Positions 46,969-56,100 are shown, counted from the first letter of the stretch. The stretch is 64,000 bases of DNA from Gordonia pseudamarae (GCF_025273675.1 NZ_CP045809.1:4588001-4652000); one strand, 5' to 3'. A program made the numbers and translations. The notes: generated by a model from the sequence alone, not told the origin.

Positions 46969-47556
46969 TCAGCCGATGAGGTGGCGGAGCACCTGCCGCA
47001 GTTCGGCGTTGACGTCGTCGAGCGGGCGCACCGATTCCGCGGCCTTGCACATCGCTATCGCGCCCTCGACGGCGGCGATCACGAGGGTCGCGGCGCTGCG
47101 GGCCCGGTCGGGATCGGCGCCGTAGGCTTCGAGGACCTTGGCGATCACGTTCTGCCATGCCGTGAACGCGTCTGCGGCGATCGCCTTGAGTGTGGGGGAA
47201 TCACTGTCACCGACGGTCGTCGCGAGGATGGGACACCCGCGCGTGTACTCGAATTCGGTCAATTGTGCCTTCCAGAAGGCGGTCAACTGATCGACGCACT
47301 GTTCGGGTGTGTGGCCGGCGGCGATCCCGGCGATGTACGAGGTCATCAGATCCGCGGCCGACTGTGTCGCGCGATCGACGATCTCCTCGCGGCCGCCGGG
47401 AAAGTGATGGTAGACCGAGCCGCGCGGCGCACCGCTGTCCCGGAGAACGCGGTCGATCGTCACGCTCCGCGGGCCTGACTCGCTCAGCAGTGCCACCGCG
47501 CTGGTCACCATTCGGTCCGGTGCGCGCGGTGTCCGGACGCCTGCTGTAGCAGCCAT
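46969..47556 (-). CDS. TetR-family regulator (LmrA/YxaF type)
   Basis: This 195-residue regulator has helix-turn-helix MVTSAVALLSESGPRSVTI to APRGSVYHHFPGGREE. The C-terminal domain (AFWKAQLTEFEYTRGCPILA) is typical of the LmrA/YxaF group, which often controls drug exporters or quinone-related enzymes. The start at 47556 has GGAG six bases upstream. No obvious target gene is adjacent. The 184 bp to the next gene hold nothing notable. Confidence 0.88.
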   Translation of the reverse strand: MAATAGVRTPRAPDRMVTSAVALLSESGPRSVTIDRVLRDSGAPRGSVYHHFPGGREEIVDRATQSAADLMTSYIAGIAAGHTPEQCVDQLTAFWKAQLTEFEYTRGCPILATTVGDSDSPTLKAIAADAFTAWQNVIAKVLEAYGADPDRARSAATLVIAAVEGAIAMCKAAESVRPLDDVNAELRQVLRHLIG

Positions 47557-47754
47557 CATCACTCCTTCGAGGTCTGAGACGATGCCCGTCGTCGACGTCC
47601 CCTGCGGTAGAGGGTAGTCGAGGCCCTGAGCGACCCGAACGTCCTCGCCCCCAGGTATTCCGGTCCGGACCGATTGCATCCGACCCCGGCCGGCCACCGG
47701 GAGACGGCCGAGACCGTCGCCCTGACCAGGCTCAGTTGATCAGCCACTCCGACG

Positions 47755-47788
47755 CGAGGGCGCTCCACCCCATGCTGAAGCGCCCTCA
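47755..47788 (-). terminator. Hairpin after the tad genes
   Basis: GAGGGCGCT and AGCGCCCTC arms with a 14-base loop lie about 50 bp past the stop of the last tad gene. Confidence 0.55.
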
Positions 47789-47837
47789 CGCTGTCGCCGC
47801 ACCGACGAGTGCCGCGATCACCTCGTCGGGTTCGCGG

Positions 47838-48200
47838 TCACCGCACCGGTCCGGCCCGTGCCCGCGCGTCGGCCCACCGGACGCCGAAGGCACCCAACGC
47901 GACCGGCACCCGCACCGCCACGACCACGTCGCTCCCCGTCACCCGGCAGTCGATGACATCGGCGGGCGGTTGCTGCGCCCGCGCCAGATCGCGTGCCGCC
48001 GCGCACGAGTCCGGACCGCCCGCCACCTGTGCCGCGGCGGCCGCCAGCGCGGCGAGGTCGGCAGCCGACTGCGCCCGATGCCGTGCCACCACCGCGCCGC
48101 CGATATGAAGCACCGCCACCAGGACCGACGCGATCGCCGCTATCGCGAACGCCGCCAGGATCGTTGCGCCACCCCGCTCGTCGGCGACCAGACGCCTCAC
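47838..48200 (-). CDS. TadE/TadG-like secretion-neighbourhood protein (Rv3654c type)
   Basis: This 120-residue protein has an N-terminal ERGGATILAAFAIAAIASVLVA membrane segment and a small exported domain (HRAQSAADLAALAAAAAQVA, C-x-x-A pattern). It matches the small helicase/secretion-neighbourhood TadE-like family found next to the Rv3649-type helicase. It is part of the Flp/tad pilus machinery. It overlaps the preceding gene by 4 bp (GTGA). Confidence 0.82.
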   Translation of the reverse strand: MRRLVADERGGATILAAFAIAAIASVLVAVLHIGGAVVARHRAQSAADLAALAAAAAQVAGGPDSCAAARDLARAQQPPADVIDCRVTGSDVVVAVRVPVALGAFGVRWADARARAGPVR

Positions 48201-48574
48201 GGCTCGACCCCCGGAGCGAACTCGACCTGATCGGAACCGTCGGGCTCGGGCACCGCGACCGCCCGCGCCGACACCGTCAACCCGGGCAGGAACAGCGCCC
48301 GAGAACTCACGACCACCGTGACTCGCCGTCCCCCTTCGTCAACAGAGATATCGGCGTCGTCACCGGCGATCCGCGCACCGGCCTCTCGCGCACCGGCATC
48401 ATCGGCCGCGGTCAACCGCGCCACCTCGCGGGCGGCGTCGGTGCACCTGATCTGCGTCACCATCCCCGACACCGCCCCGACGGCCAGGATCACCGTGAAC
48501 ACGATCGAGGCAATGGCATAGGCCGCCTCCACGGTCACCATGCCCTCGTCGTCGGAGAGCAGGTTGCGCGACAC
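48197..48574 (-). CDS. TadE-family pseudopilin (Rv3655c type)
   Basis: This 125-residue protein has prepilin-like processing site DDEGMVTVEAAYAIAS followed by a hydrophobic helix and a soluble C-terminus. The Glu five residues after Gly is typical. It probably forms a minor pilin of a Flp pilus. The GTG at 48574 lies one base after the stop of the truncated DUF4244 gene, so the three genes were one operon. Confidence 0.85.
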   Translation of the reverse strand: MSRNLLSDDEGMVTVEAAYAIASIVFTVILAVGAVSGMVTQIRCTDAAREVARLTAADDAGAREAGARIAGDDADISVDEGGRRVTVVVSSRALFLPGLTVSARAVAVPEPDGSDQVEFAPGVEP

Positions 48575-48575
48575 C

Positions 48576-48707
48576 TCAGCCCACCGAGGTGTTCAACGCC
48601 TTGTCGATGATCCCGGTCAACGCGCTCACGATGCTGTCACCGGTCACCACCGTGTACAGCAAAGCCCCGAACGCGGCGGCGGCGACCGTGCCGATCGCGT
48701 ACTCCAT
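48576..48707 (-). pseudogene. DUF4244 pilin-like gene, N-terminus lost at island junction
   Basis: Only 43 residues remain, starting MEYAIGTVAAAAFGALLY and ending KALNTSVG. Intact relatives are about 60-70 residues and carry a leader ending in EGMSTAEYAIGT. Here the match starts at EYAIG; the codon before is a chance ATG, and a stop lies four codons upstream. The prepilin leader and its processing site are gone, so the product should not be exported normally. The gene is too short for usual ORF limits. Its 5' end marks the boundary between chromosomal tad genes and foreign DNA. Confidence 0.8.
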
Positions 48708-48838
48708 TAGTGGTAATTAACACCATGCACCTCGACTGGCTGACCAGTGCGTTCGTGAACGCCAACGCACGGCCGATGTCTACTGGAAAGCCGCCCTCGT
48801 CGCCGACGACAGTCGGGCGAGACAACCCGACGGGACAC

Positions 48839-48856
48839 TACTTGCATATGCAAGTA
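48839..48856. promoter_or_regulatory. Perfect 18-bp palindrome at the left end of the island
   Basis: TACTTGCATATGCAAGTA is fully self-complementary. It lies 132 bp inside the island and 141 bp before the first island ORF. It may be an operator for the restriction-modification operon or part of an attachment site. Confidence 0.5.
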
Positions 48857-48996
48857 ACACCGCCCTGCCATGAAAGGGTGACCGCCGGACGACGGCCTTC
48901 CTGTGACTCGCGTCCGCATCCGCCGGCCGAAGGCTGGCGGATGGCCGTTCTCCGGTTCCGCCGTGCCCCGCACTCCTGCCGCGCTGTACTTGGTGC

Positions 48997-49188
48997 ATGG
49001 ATGACGACGAACAGATGACCGAGGTCGAGATCGACAATATGTTCGAGCGGACGCAGCCGATTGGCAGCGCGATTAACGCCATCGCGCAGGCAGAGCTGGC
49101 CGTGGCCGCCATCGAAGAGACGCCGCCCGCGGTGCAGAGTCGCCTCGACCAGGTGCTCCGTGACGTGCTCGGCCGGCCTGGCGAATGA
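48997..49188 (+). CDS. Small acidic protein at the start of the restriction-modification operon
   Basis: This 63-residue reading (MDDDEQMTEVEIDNMFERTQ, then a helical IAQAELAVAAIEETPPAVQS) has good codon bias and ends 107 bp before the methylase gene. It is acidic and probably all-helical. It may be a small partner or regulator, but no family was recognised and the ribosome site is weak. Confidence 0.45.
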   Translation: MDDDEQMTEVEIDNMFERTQPIGSAINAIAQAELAVAAIEETPPAVQSRLDQVLRDVLGRPGE

Positions 49189-49295
49189 TGCCCAACCGCT
49201 GACCAAGCGTCTACCCAACCGTAACGGGAACTCTGCTCCCGCATAGTCTGTTGCCGTATGGCCGAACGCAGAATCCACTGAGGTAAGGGGCGAGA

Positions 49296-51302
49296 TTGAC
49301 CGACGAATCCAACGTCCTTGACCAACTCATCTCGCGTGTCGACGACGATGGTCTGCGGTCTCGACTGGCCCACGAAGTAGACCTCCTGCGCGGTTCTCGC
49401 CGGTTCGGCCTGGTCTTCGATCGGCACCTACCCGAATCGGTGCGACTGCCTGACCATCCCATCCGCAAGGGCATCCGCGTCGCGCTGCGCGACGAGTCCT
49501 CGACCGAGACATGGGTCGTCGACCGTTTCACCGACCGCACCCGCGAGGTTGCGGTTCTGAGCGGTGGTGGCGGCGAGCGGCACGTCTCCGAGCTGATCGT
49601 CGTCCGGGAGTTCGGTGAGCCGATCTACCCGGGCCTGCGTTCAGTCGAACGAATCGAGAACGGCCCGGCCGACGCGCCGTGGCACGTCGTGATCAACGGC
49701 GAGAACTTTCACGCGCTGCAGGCGCTGCGGTCCACCCACCGCGGCAAGGTCGACCTGATCTACATCGATCCGCCCTACAACACAGGAAACGACGGCTGGA
49801 TCTACAACGACCGGTACGTCGATCAGAACGACCGCGCCAAGTCGTCGAAGTGGTTGTCGTTCATGGAGCGACGACTGTTGATCGCATGGGAACTTCTGAA
49901 GCTGACCGGCGTCATCATCGTGGCCATCGGTGACGAGGAGCACCATCGTCTCCGGATGCTTCTGGACCAGATCTTTGGCGATCAGAATTTCCTGGCGGAC
50001 ATCACTTGGCAGGGCAGCGGAAAGAACGATGCACGCTATACGGCGGGTGGCGTCGACTACATGCTCGTGTTCGGCCGTGACGAAGCCTCCCTGGCAGCTT
50101 CAGGAATTCGTTGGAAGGAACGCAAGCCCGGACTCGATCGCGCGATCGAAGCGGCAACGATCGCCTGGTCCGAGTCGGGTCACGACCGAGAAATAGCGAC
50201 TAAGCTCTACCGTTCGGCCCTTCGGTCGCTCCGCAGCGAACTTGAACCCTCGGTATTCCGATACGACCAAATCGATAGCCACGGCCGCGTGTTTCAGGCC
50301 GATAACCTAACGAGCCCAAATCGTCGACCGAACCTGATGTACCCCGTCTACCATCCAGTCACAGGACGCGCCGTGCCAGTGCCTGCGAACGGTTGGAGGT
50401 ACTCAGCGGACGCGTTGGAACAGTTGGTCGCCGAAGGGCGGATCTTGTTCGGTGAGGATGAATCGACTACACCTAGGCTCAAACGGTTCCTCACCGACCA
50501 GCAGGACCGAGTTCCCTACCCAACGTTCACTGAACCGCGCATGCCCGGGTCGCGGCGTCTTGAAAGTGTCTTGGGAGATCGACGCTTCCCGAATCCGAAA
50601 GATGTAGAAGTCGTGCGTCGCTGGGTAGGGATTGTTTCGCGTCCTGACGCCGTTGTTTTGGACTTCTTCGGCGGTTCCGGAACGACGGCTGAGGCGGTCA
50701 TGCAATTGAACAGTCAGGACGGCGGTACACGACAGGCGATCCTGGTCACCAACAACGAAATTGGCGCGACTGAGGCGAAAAAGCTCCGCAGGTCGGGTCT
50801 GCACCCAGGCGACCAGGATTGGGAGTCGCGCGGCGTATTCGAATACGTCTGCCGCCCTCGGATCTCCACCATCGTCACCGGCGAGCGCCCTGACGGCTCC
50901 GCCTACTCAGAGGGTCTTCCCGCGAACGTCGAGATGTTCGACCTCACCTACCTCGACCCGGGCATGGTGCGCCGAGGCCACGAGTTCGAATCGGTCGCCC
51001 CGCTGATGTGGCTCGAAGGCGGGGCACGTGGTCCGCGCATTGACGTGGTCCCCGAGGCTGGCTGGGCGCTGACGGAGTCCTACGGAGTGCTGTTTGACGC
51101 CGACGTCCTCGCCCCGTTCGCCGAGGCTGTCACCGAAGCCGCGATGAGCGGTGTCCCACCATCGGTGATTTTCGTGATCACCGATTCCGAGGCCGAGTAC
51201 CAGCAGGCGGTCGAGCGGCTCCCGATCGGAGTCGAGACGGTCCAGCTGTACGAGGACTACCTGTCGAACTACACCATCAACATCGCTGGCGGTGCGCGGT
51301 GA
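49296..51302 (+). CDS. Type III-like DNA methyltransferase (Mod), beta-class N6-adenine
   Basis: This 668-residue methylase has catalytic DPPY in YIDPPYNTG (158-161) before the SAM motif FFGGSGTT (about 457-464). That is the beta order of type III Mod proteins. The target-recognition region between them (about 250-440) is AT-richer with uneven codon use. It modifies host DNA and gives sequence specificity to the Res subunit. The start is TTG at 49296, with AAGGGG nine bases upstream. It overlaps res by four bases (GTGA), so the subunits are made together. Confidence 0.92.
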   Translation: MTDESNVLDQLISRVDDDGLRSRLAHEVDLLRGSRRFGLVFDRHLPESVRLPDHPIRKGIRVALRDESSTETWVVDRFTDRTREVAVLSGGGGERHVSELIVVREFGEPIYPGLRSVERIENGPADAPWHVVINGENFHALQALRSTHRGKVDLIYIDPPYNTGNDGWIYNDRYVDQNDRAKSSKWLSFMERRLLIAWELLKLTGVIIVAIGDEEHHRLRMLLDQIFGDQNFLADITWQGSGKNDARYTAGGVDYMLVFGRDEASLAASGIRWKERKPGLDRAIEAATIAWSESGHDREIATKLYRSALRSLRSELEPSVFRYDQIDSHGRVFQADNLTSPNRRPNLMYPVYHPVTGRAVPVPANGWRYSADALEQLVAEGRILFGEDESTTPRLKRFLTDQQDRVPYPTFTEPRMPGSRRLESVLGDRRFPNPKDVEVVRRWVGIVSRPDAVVLDFFGGSGTTAEAVMQLNSQDGGTRQAILVTNNEIGATEAKKLRRSGLHPGDQDWESRGVFEYVCRPRISTIVTGERPDGSAYSEGLPANVEMFDLTYLDPGMVRRGHEFESVAPLMWLEGGARGPRIDVVPEAGWALTESYGVLFDADVLAPFAEAVTEAAMSGVPPSVIFVITDSEAEYQQAVERLPIGVETVQLYEDYLSNYTINIAGGAR

Positions 51303-53851
51303 AGTTCACCCTAGAGCCCTACCAGAGCACTGCGGTTGAGTCGGTGCTTACCGGGCTTGCTAAAGCCCGCGCCGGCTTCCTCGATGACGGCGAACGGACC
51401 GCTGTGGGGCTGACGGCCCCGACCGGCGCTGGGAAGACCGTCATCGCTACCGCGGTTCTCGAAGGCATCTACAAGGGCACGGCGACCCGCCCGCCGAACC
51501 CAGCCATGACGGTCCTGTGGATCACCGATGACCGTTCGCTCAACGCCCAGACGATCGCCAAGATCACGCAGGCTTCGGGCGGTGCGATCGACATCAACCG
51601 CATTCGGTTCCTCGGGGATACTGACCACCGAACGCTCGAACCTGGCTTCATCTACTTCGTCCACATCCAGGCAATGCAGAAGAACTCGACTCTGCACGCC
51701 GTCCGCCCCGACGGCACGAAGAACGACAAGCGCACCCACGGTGCGTGGGACATGATCGCCAACACCGTTCGCGAGCGCGGCGAGGACTTCCTGGTCATCT
51801 GGGACGAGGCGCACCGGGGCTCGGGCACGAAGAATACCGACCGTAAGTCGATCGCCGGGACGATCGTCGACGGCGGCACCACCAACATCGGCACCTCCCA
51901 GCCGCCGACACCAGTGGTGCTGGGTATCTCGGCGACACCGGATCGGTTCCTGGCCGCCATGAACGCCGCCAACCGCACGCCCCGCCTTGTCGAGGTCAAG
52001 GCGGGCGATGTCCGCGAGTCCGGTCTGCTCAAGGACCGAATCCTTCTCCGCAGCCTCGGCGAATCGCAGTCGGCGGACAACACCATGCTTGCCCTGGCCG
52101 TCGAGGACCTCAGGTCCTCCGATGAGGCTTGGCGCATCCACCACGAGACCACCGGTGACCGCCTCGTCGAACCGCTGCTGGTTGTCCAGGTCGAGCAGGG
52201 TCTGTCGCCAGCGAAGGAAGAAGCTCGGCTCGCCGAGATCCTAGCGGTCATGGAGTCGGCCTGGCCGGTGCTGTCTGACTACGCGGTTGCTCACGCGTTC
52301 GGCGACCACGGCCCCTACAAGGTGGGGGACAAGACGATCCGCTACCTGCCCCCCGAGGCGATCTCCGGCGACGACCAGGCGCGCGTGGTGCTCTTCAAGT
52401 CGGCGCTCACGACAGGCTGGGACTGCCCCCGGGCCGAGGTCATGATCTCGTTCCAAAATAAGGACAGCTACACCGAGATCGCCCAGCTTATTGGCCGACT
52501 GGTCCGTACCCCGCTGGCCAAGCGGGTCGACGGAGGCGACGACCGGCTCAACGAGGTCGCCGCGTACCTGCCGGGATTCCGCACGGAGCATGTCGCACGG
52601 GTCGTCAACGCGCTGACCGAGGACGAGACCGTCGAGGTCGACGTCGTCATCGCACCGGTCGTATGTGAGAAGTCGGCCGACGTTCCCGCCGAGCTGTTCG
52701 ACCTGCTCGACACTCTGCCGTCTTTTACCCGGCAGCGAACGTCGTTCAGCTCCCGCACCGCGCAGTTGATGCGTCTGGCCGCTGCCCTGACCGAGCACGG
52801 CCTGGTCAAGCAGGGCTCGGCCAAGGCCAAGCAGTGGATCGTCGACCAGATGCGGGCGGCCGACGGGCAGCGTGGCAACGAGATCGACGCGAAGGTCGAC
52901 GACATCATGTCGCTCACGATCAGCACCACGATGGTCGCCTATGGCGAGGCGATCATGCAGAGCGAGGGCAGGTCCGACACCCAGACCAACGAGCGTGACC
53001 TGGAGAGCTACTTCGGCAAGGCCAAGCGACTGCTCCCGGACGGCTCGGCCAACTGGTACTACAACGACCTGTGCGACCGCGGCGAGGACGACATCGACGC
53101 CTCGGCCCGCCTGGTCGCGATGGCCGACCTCGGCTTCAAGGCGGTCGTCGAGGAGCAGGCCGCCGCCCTCATCGACGATTGGCGCAAGCAGCACGCTGCC
53201 AAGGTGTCGGCTAAGCCGCGGCATGTCCGGGAGCAGATCGAGCCACTCTGGCACCTCGGTGGCACCCCGATGCTGCCGACGACCGTCGAGGTCCGCGACG
53301 CCTACCCCGCAGCGACGGAGAAGGTGCGCGGCAAGATCGTCGAGACGATCGACACCTATCCCTCGCACATCTATGGCATCCCCGACGGCAAGCCCCGCGC
53401 CGGCGGGTTCCCGGTTGATACCTCTCGGTCTTCTTGGGAGGCCGAGGTGCTGGCCGCCGAACTCACATCCGAAACGCTCGTCGGCTGGTACCGCAACCCA
53501 TCTTCAGGCAGGCACGCACTGGCGGTCCCGTACGAGTTCGGCGATAAGGACCAGCTCATGCACCCGGACTTCCTGTTCTGGCATGACGACGGAGAGGGGG
53601 AGTACGTCATGGACATCGTCGACCCGCACCGCTTCGATCTTGCCGACACCTCAGCCAAATGGTCGGCGCTCTCGCGTTACGCCCAGGACCACGCCGATCG
53701 TGTCCGTCGGTGCCTCGCCATCGCGAGGATTGGTGGTTCGCTGCGCGCGCTCGACCTCACGGTCTCGGGTATCGATGAGCGTATCGCCGAGGCGACCAAC
53801 CAAAACCTGATCGCAGCGATCTTCGACGCCGAAGGCATATCGTATCCGTGA
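51299..53851 (+). CDS. Type III-like restriction subunit (Res), SF2 helicase with C-terminal nuclease
   Basis: This 850-residue protein has Walker A APTGAGKT (40-47), DEAH box IWDEAHRG (about 168-174), motif III GISATPD and motif VI IGRLVRTP, so ATP-dependent translocation is intact. Near 756 it has HPDFLFW followed by YVMDIVDPHRFDL and a later Lys. This is a variant PD-(D/E)XK-like site where the usual ExK is replaced by DIVDPH. It should cleave DNA that lacks Mod methylation. The GTG start at 51299 overlaps mod. Confidence 0.9.
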   Translation: MKFTLEPYQSTAVESVLTGLAKARAGFLDDGERTAVGLTAPTGAGKTVIATAVLEGIYKGTATRPPNPAMTVLWITDDRSLNAQTIAKITQASGGAIDINRIRFLGDTDHRTLEPGFIYFVHIQAMQKNSTLHAVRPDGTKNDKRTHGAWDMIANTVRERGEDFLVIWDEAHRGSGTKNTDRKSIAGTIVDGGTTNIGTSQPPTPVVLGISATPDRFLAAMNAANRTPRLVEVKAGDVRESGLLKDRILLRSLGESQSADNTMLALAVEDLRSSDEAWRIHHETTGDRLVEPLLVVQVEQGLSPAKEEARLAEILAVMESAWPVLSDYAVAHAFGDHGPYKVGDKTIRYLPPEAISGDDQARVVLFKSALTTGWDCPRAEVMISFQNKDSYTEIAQLIGRLVRTPLAKRVDGGDDRLNEVAAYLPGFRTEHVARVVNALTEDETVEVDVVIAPVVCEKSADVPAELFDLLDTLPSFTRQRTSFSSRTAQLMRLAAALTEHGLVKQGSAKAKQWIVDQMRAADGQRGNEIDAKVDDIMSLTISTTMVAYGEAIMQSEGRSDTQTNERDLESYFGKAKRLLPDGSANWYYNDLCDRGEDDIDASARLVAMADLGFKAVVEEQAAALIDDWRKQHAAKVSAKPRHVREQIEPLWHLGGTPMLPTTVEVRDAYPAATEKVRGKIVETIDTYPSHIYGIPDGKPRAGGFPVDTSRSSWEAEVLAAELTSETLVGWYRNPSSGRHALAVPYEFGDKDQLMHPDFLFWHDDGEGEYVMDIVDPHRFDLADTSAKWSALSRYAQDHADRVRRCLAIARIGGSLRALDLTVSGIDERIAEATNQNLIAAIFDAEGISYP

Positions 53852-53892
53852 GACGCACACCGTATGTCCGTGGTGACTGACAGAATGTCCGC

Positions 53893-55869
53893 GTGAAGAC
53901 GTACTCACTCGAAGCTGGCGACGACCACGTCCAGAAGCTCGCTCATGAGAACGACCCCGTCAAGGCCGTGATCGAACTGGTCTGGAACAGCCTCGACGCC
54001 GACGCGCACCGCGTCGACGTAATCCTGCACCGGAGTCAGACAGATGTTGTCGTCGGTGTCGAGGTCAACGACGACGGGCACGGGATGGCGCCCGAGGAGA
54101 TCTCGGCAGCATTCAGATTTGTCGGCAACTCGTGGAAGCGGACGGCGTTGCGCAGCCGGGACGAGAGTCGGCCCCTCCACGGGAAGTTCGGCCAGGGTCG
54201 ACTGCGTGCCTTCGCGCTGGGCACGAAGGTCACCTGGGACACCGTCGGCGACAGCACCGACGGCAAGCGTCTGCGATCGGTCGTCACTGCCCGCTCGGGT
54301 GACCGGAACCACGTCGAGGTGTCCGACGCGGTCGAGACCGATGCAGACACCGGAACCAAGTTCGCTGCGGAGGGCAAGGAAGCGATCGACCCGCTCGACA
54401 AGGACGCCGCCGCGGAGCGACTCGGCACAACCCTGGCGCCGTACTTGATCGCCCACGACAGTGTCGAGGTCGTCTACGACGGCCAGCGAATCCTGCCTGC
54501 GGAGAACATCGCGCGGGACACGGAGCTGCCGCTGGAATGGGAGCACGGCGGCACGGTCCGCCACGCCAAGCTGCGCGTAATCGAGTGGAAGAAGCCAGCC
54601 GGTCGCGAGATACACCTCTGCGATGCCAGTTCAGTCGTGGTCGACACGCTCGACTCGGCCCCCGGACCGGACTTCTCGTACTCGGCCTACCTGCTGTGGG
54701 ACGAGATGCCCGAGCACCAAGGGCAGTGGCCTCTTGCCAAGATGGAAAGCACGCCCACCGTGCTGGGCACCACGCTCGCCGAACTCGACCAGGTGCTGGC
54801 CGACTACCTGGACGCGCGGCGTGACGAGCGGCGTCGCGAACTCGTCGACGAATGGAAGACCGCCAAGGTCTATCCCTACAAAGGGGAACCGGTCTCGACC
54901 GAGGAGGAGGTCGAGCGCGCGGCGTTCGACGTCGTCGCGACCTCGATCAACCGGTACATCCCGAAGGAGGGCAAGCGCAAGCAACGGCTCACACTCGGTC
55001 TGCTCAAGGATTCGCTACAGCAGCGACCCGGTGACGTGACTGAGCTGCTCGACCAATACGTCGGACTTCCCGCCGAAGAGCGCGAGCACCTCGACCGACT
55101 GCTCAACAGCACTGGACTGTCCCGAGTCATCCGGGCATCGACCGATGTCACGAACCGGCTGGAGTTCCTCGCCGCTCTGCAGCTAATGGTCTTCGACCCG
55201 GAGAAGCACAAGCTGGTCGGCGAGCGCGAACACCTGCACAAGATCCTCGAGCGCGAACTGTGGGTGTTCGGCGAGCAATACAACTTCATGGTCAGCGAGC
55301 GGGGTCTGACCGCAGCTCTGGATCGCCACCGCGAGTTGCTCGGCATGGATCGATCCGACAGGACGCCGGTGAAGCGACTGGACGGTAGCGTCGGCCGGCT
55401 CGACCTGCTCTTGTCGGCCGTGGCGACCGAACACGACCGCAACCGGCACCTGGTCGTTGAACTGAAGGCGCCGAGGGTCCGTGCAGGACAGACCGAGCTC
55501 AACCAGATCGAGTCCTACGCTATGGCGGTCGCTTCAGACGCCCGGTTCGCCGACGCCACTACCGAGTGGGACTTCTGGCTGGTCACCAGTGAGGTCGACT
55601 CAGTCGTCCGGCAGAAGTCGAACCAGCGGGGCTGGGAACGCGGACTCGCATTTGCCCCTGACGACCTGCCCGAGGCCCCTGGTGCCACGGTCCGCGTCTG
55701 GGTGCGCACCTGGGGGCAGATCATCGACGAGGCCAAGCATCGGCTCGACTACTTCCAGAAGAGCCTCCAGCACGACCCCTCGCTGGACGAGGCGAAAGAG
55801 TACCTGCGCAGGCAACACAGCGACGTCATCCCAGAAGGGCTGATCGAAGACATCGACGCCCCTGCCTAA
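53893..55869 (+). CDS. GHKL (MutL/MORC-like) ATPase fused to a Shedu-type nuclease
   Basis: This 658-residue protein has two recognisable ends. The N-terminal 110 residues form a GHKL ATP-binding fold: N-box ELVWNSLDADA (Glu28, Asn32), G1 box NDDGHGM (59-65) and lid GKFGQGRLRAFALG (97-110). A middle region (about 110-420) is like the second MutL domain and a helical linker. The C-terminus (about 440-600) has the DUF4263/Shedu layout: LHKILERELWVFGEQYNF, then GRLDLLL (Asp503) and VVELKAPRV (Glu523, Lys525), a PD-(D/E)XK nuclease site. MutL/MORC-like ATPases linked to restriction systems have been described; this Shedu-type fusion is unusual. It starts 41 bp after res, so it is probably the third subunit of the system. 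Confidence 0.85.
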   Translation: MKTYSLEAGDDHVQKLAHENDPVKAVIELVWNSLDADAHRVDVILHRSQTDVVVGVEVNDDGHGMAPEEISAAFRFVGNSWKRTALRSRDESRPLHGKFGQGRLRAFALGTKVTWDTVGDSTDGKRLRSVVTARSGDRNHVEVSDAVETDADTGTKFAAEGKEAIDPLDKDAAAERLGTTLAPYLIAHDSVEVVYDGQRILPAENIARDTELPLEWEHGGTVRHAKLRVIEWKKPAGREIHLCDASSVVVDTLDSAPGPDFSYSAYLLWDEMPEHQGQWPLAKMESTPTVLGTTLAELDQVLADYLDARRDERRRELVDEWKTAKVYPYKGEPVSTEEEVERAAFDVVATSINRYIPKEGKRKQRLTLGLLKDSLQQRPGDVTELLDQYVGLPAEEREHLDRLLNSTGLSRVIRASTDVTNRLEFLAALQLMVFDPEKHKLVGEREHLHKILERELWVFGEQYNFMVSERGLTAALDRHRELLGMDRSDRTPVKRLDGSVGRLDLLLSAVATEHDRNRHLVVELKAPRVRAGQTELNQIESYAMAVASDARFADATTEWDFWLVTSEVDSVVRQKSNQRGWERGLAFAPDDLPEAPGATVRVWVRTWGQIIDEAKHRLDYFQKSLQHDPSLDEAKEYLRRQHSDVIPEGLIEDIDAPA

Positions 55870-55881
55870 TCCCGGGTTCGG

Positions 55882-56100
55882 CTAGTGAACCACTTCGACC
55901 GTCTCGCCGTCACTCATCTCCCCGTCGAACAGCAGGCCGGACGATTGGTCGGCGTAGAGGACACGGATTCCCCGGCCCCGCACCTCGTCGTCCACGTGCT
56001 CGACCACCATGACCACCGACTCGGAGGCCCCAAAGGCGATCGCCAGTCGGTTCCCCTCGTTCGCGAGACTGAATCTGGTCAGTGGGGTCCGGTTCGCCAT
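55882..56100 (-). CDS. Small hypothetical protein converging with the ATPase-nuclease gene
   Basis: This 72-residue protein (MANRTPLTRFSLANEGNRLA, VVMVVEHVDDEVRGRGIRVL) has strong GC third-position bias and looks like a small beta-rich protein. It is convergent with the ATPase gene (12 bp) and lies downstream of the DprA-like gene on the same strand, 189 bp away. Function is unknown. Confidence 0.55.
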   Translation of the reverse strand: MANRTPLTRFSLANEGNRLAIAFGASESVVMVVEHVDDEVRGRGIRVLYADQSSGLLFDGEMSDGETVEVVH

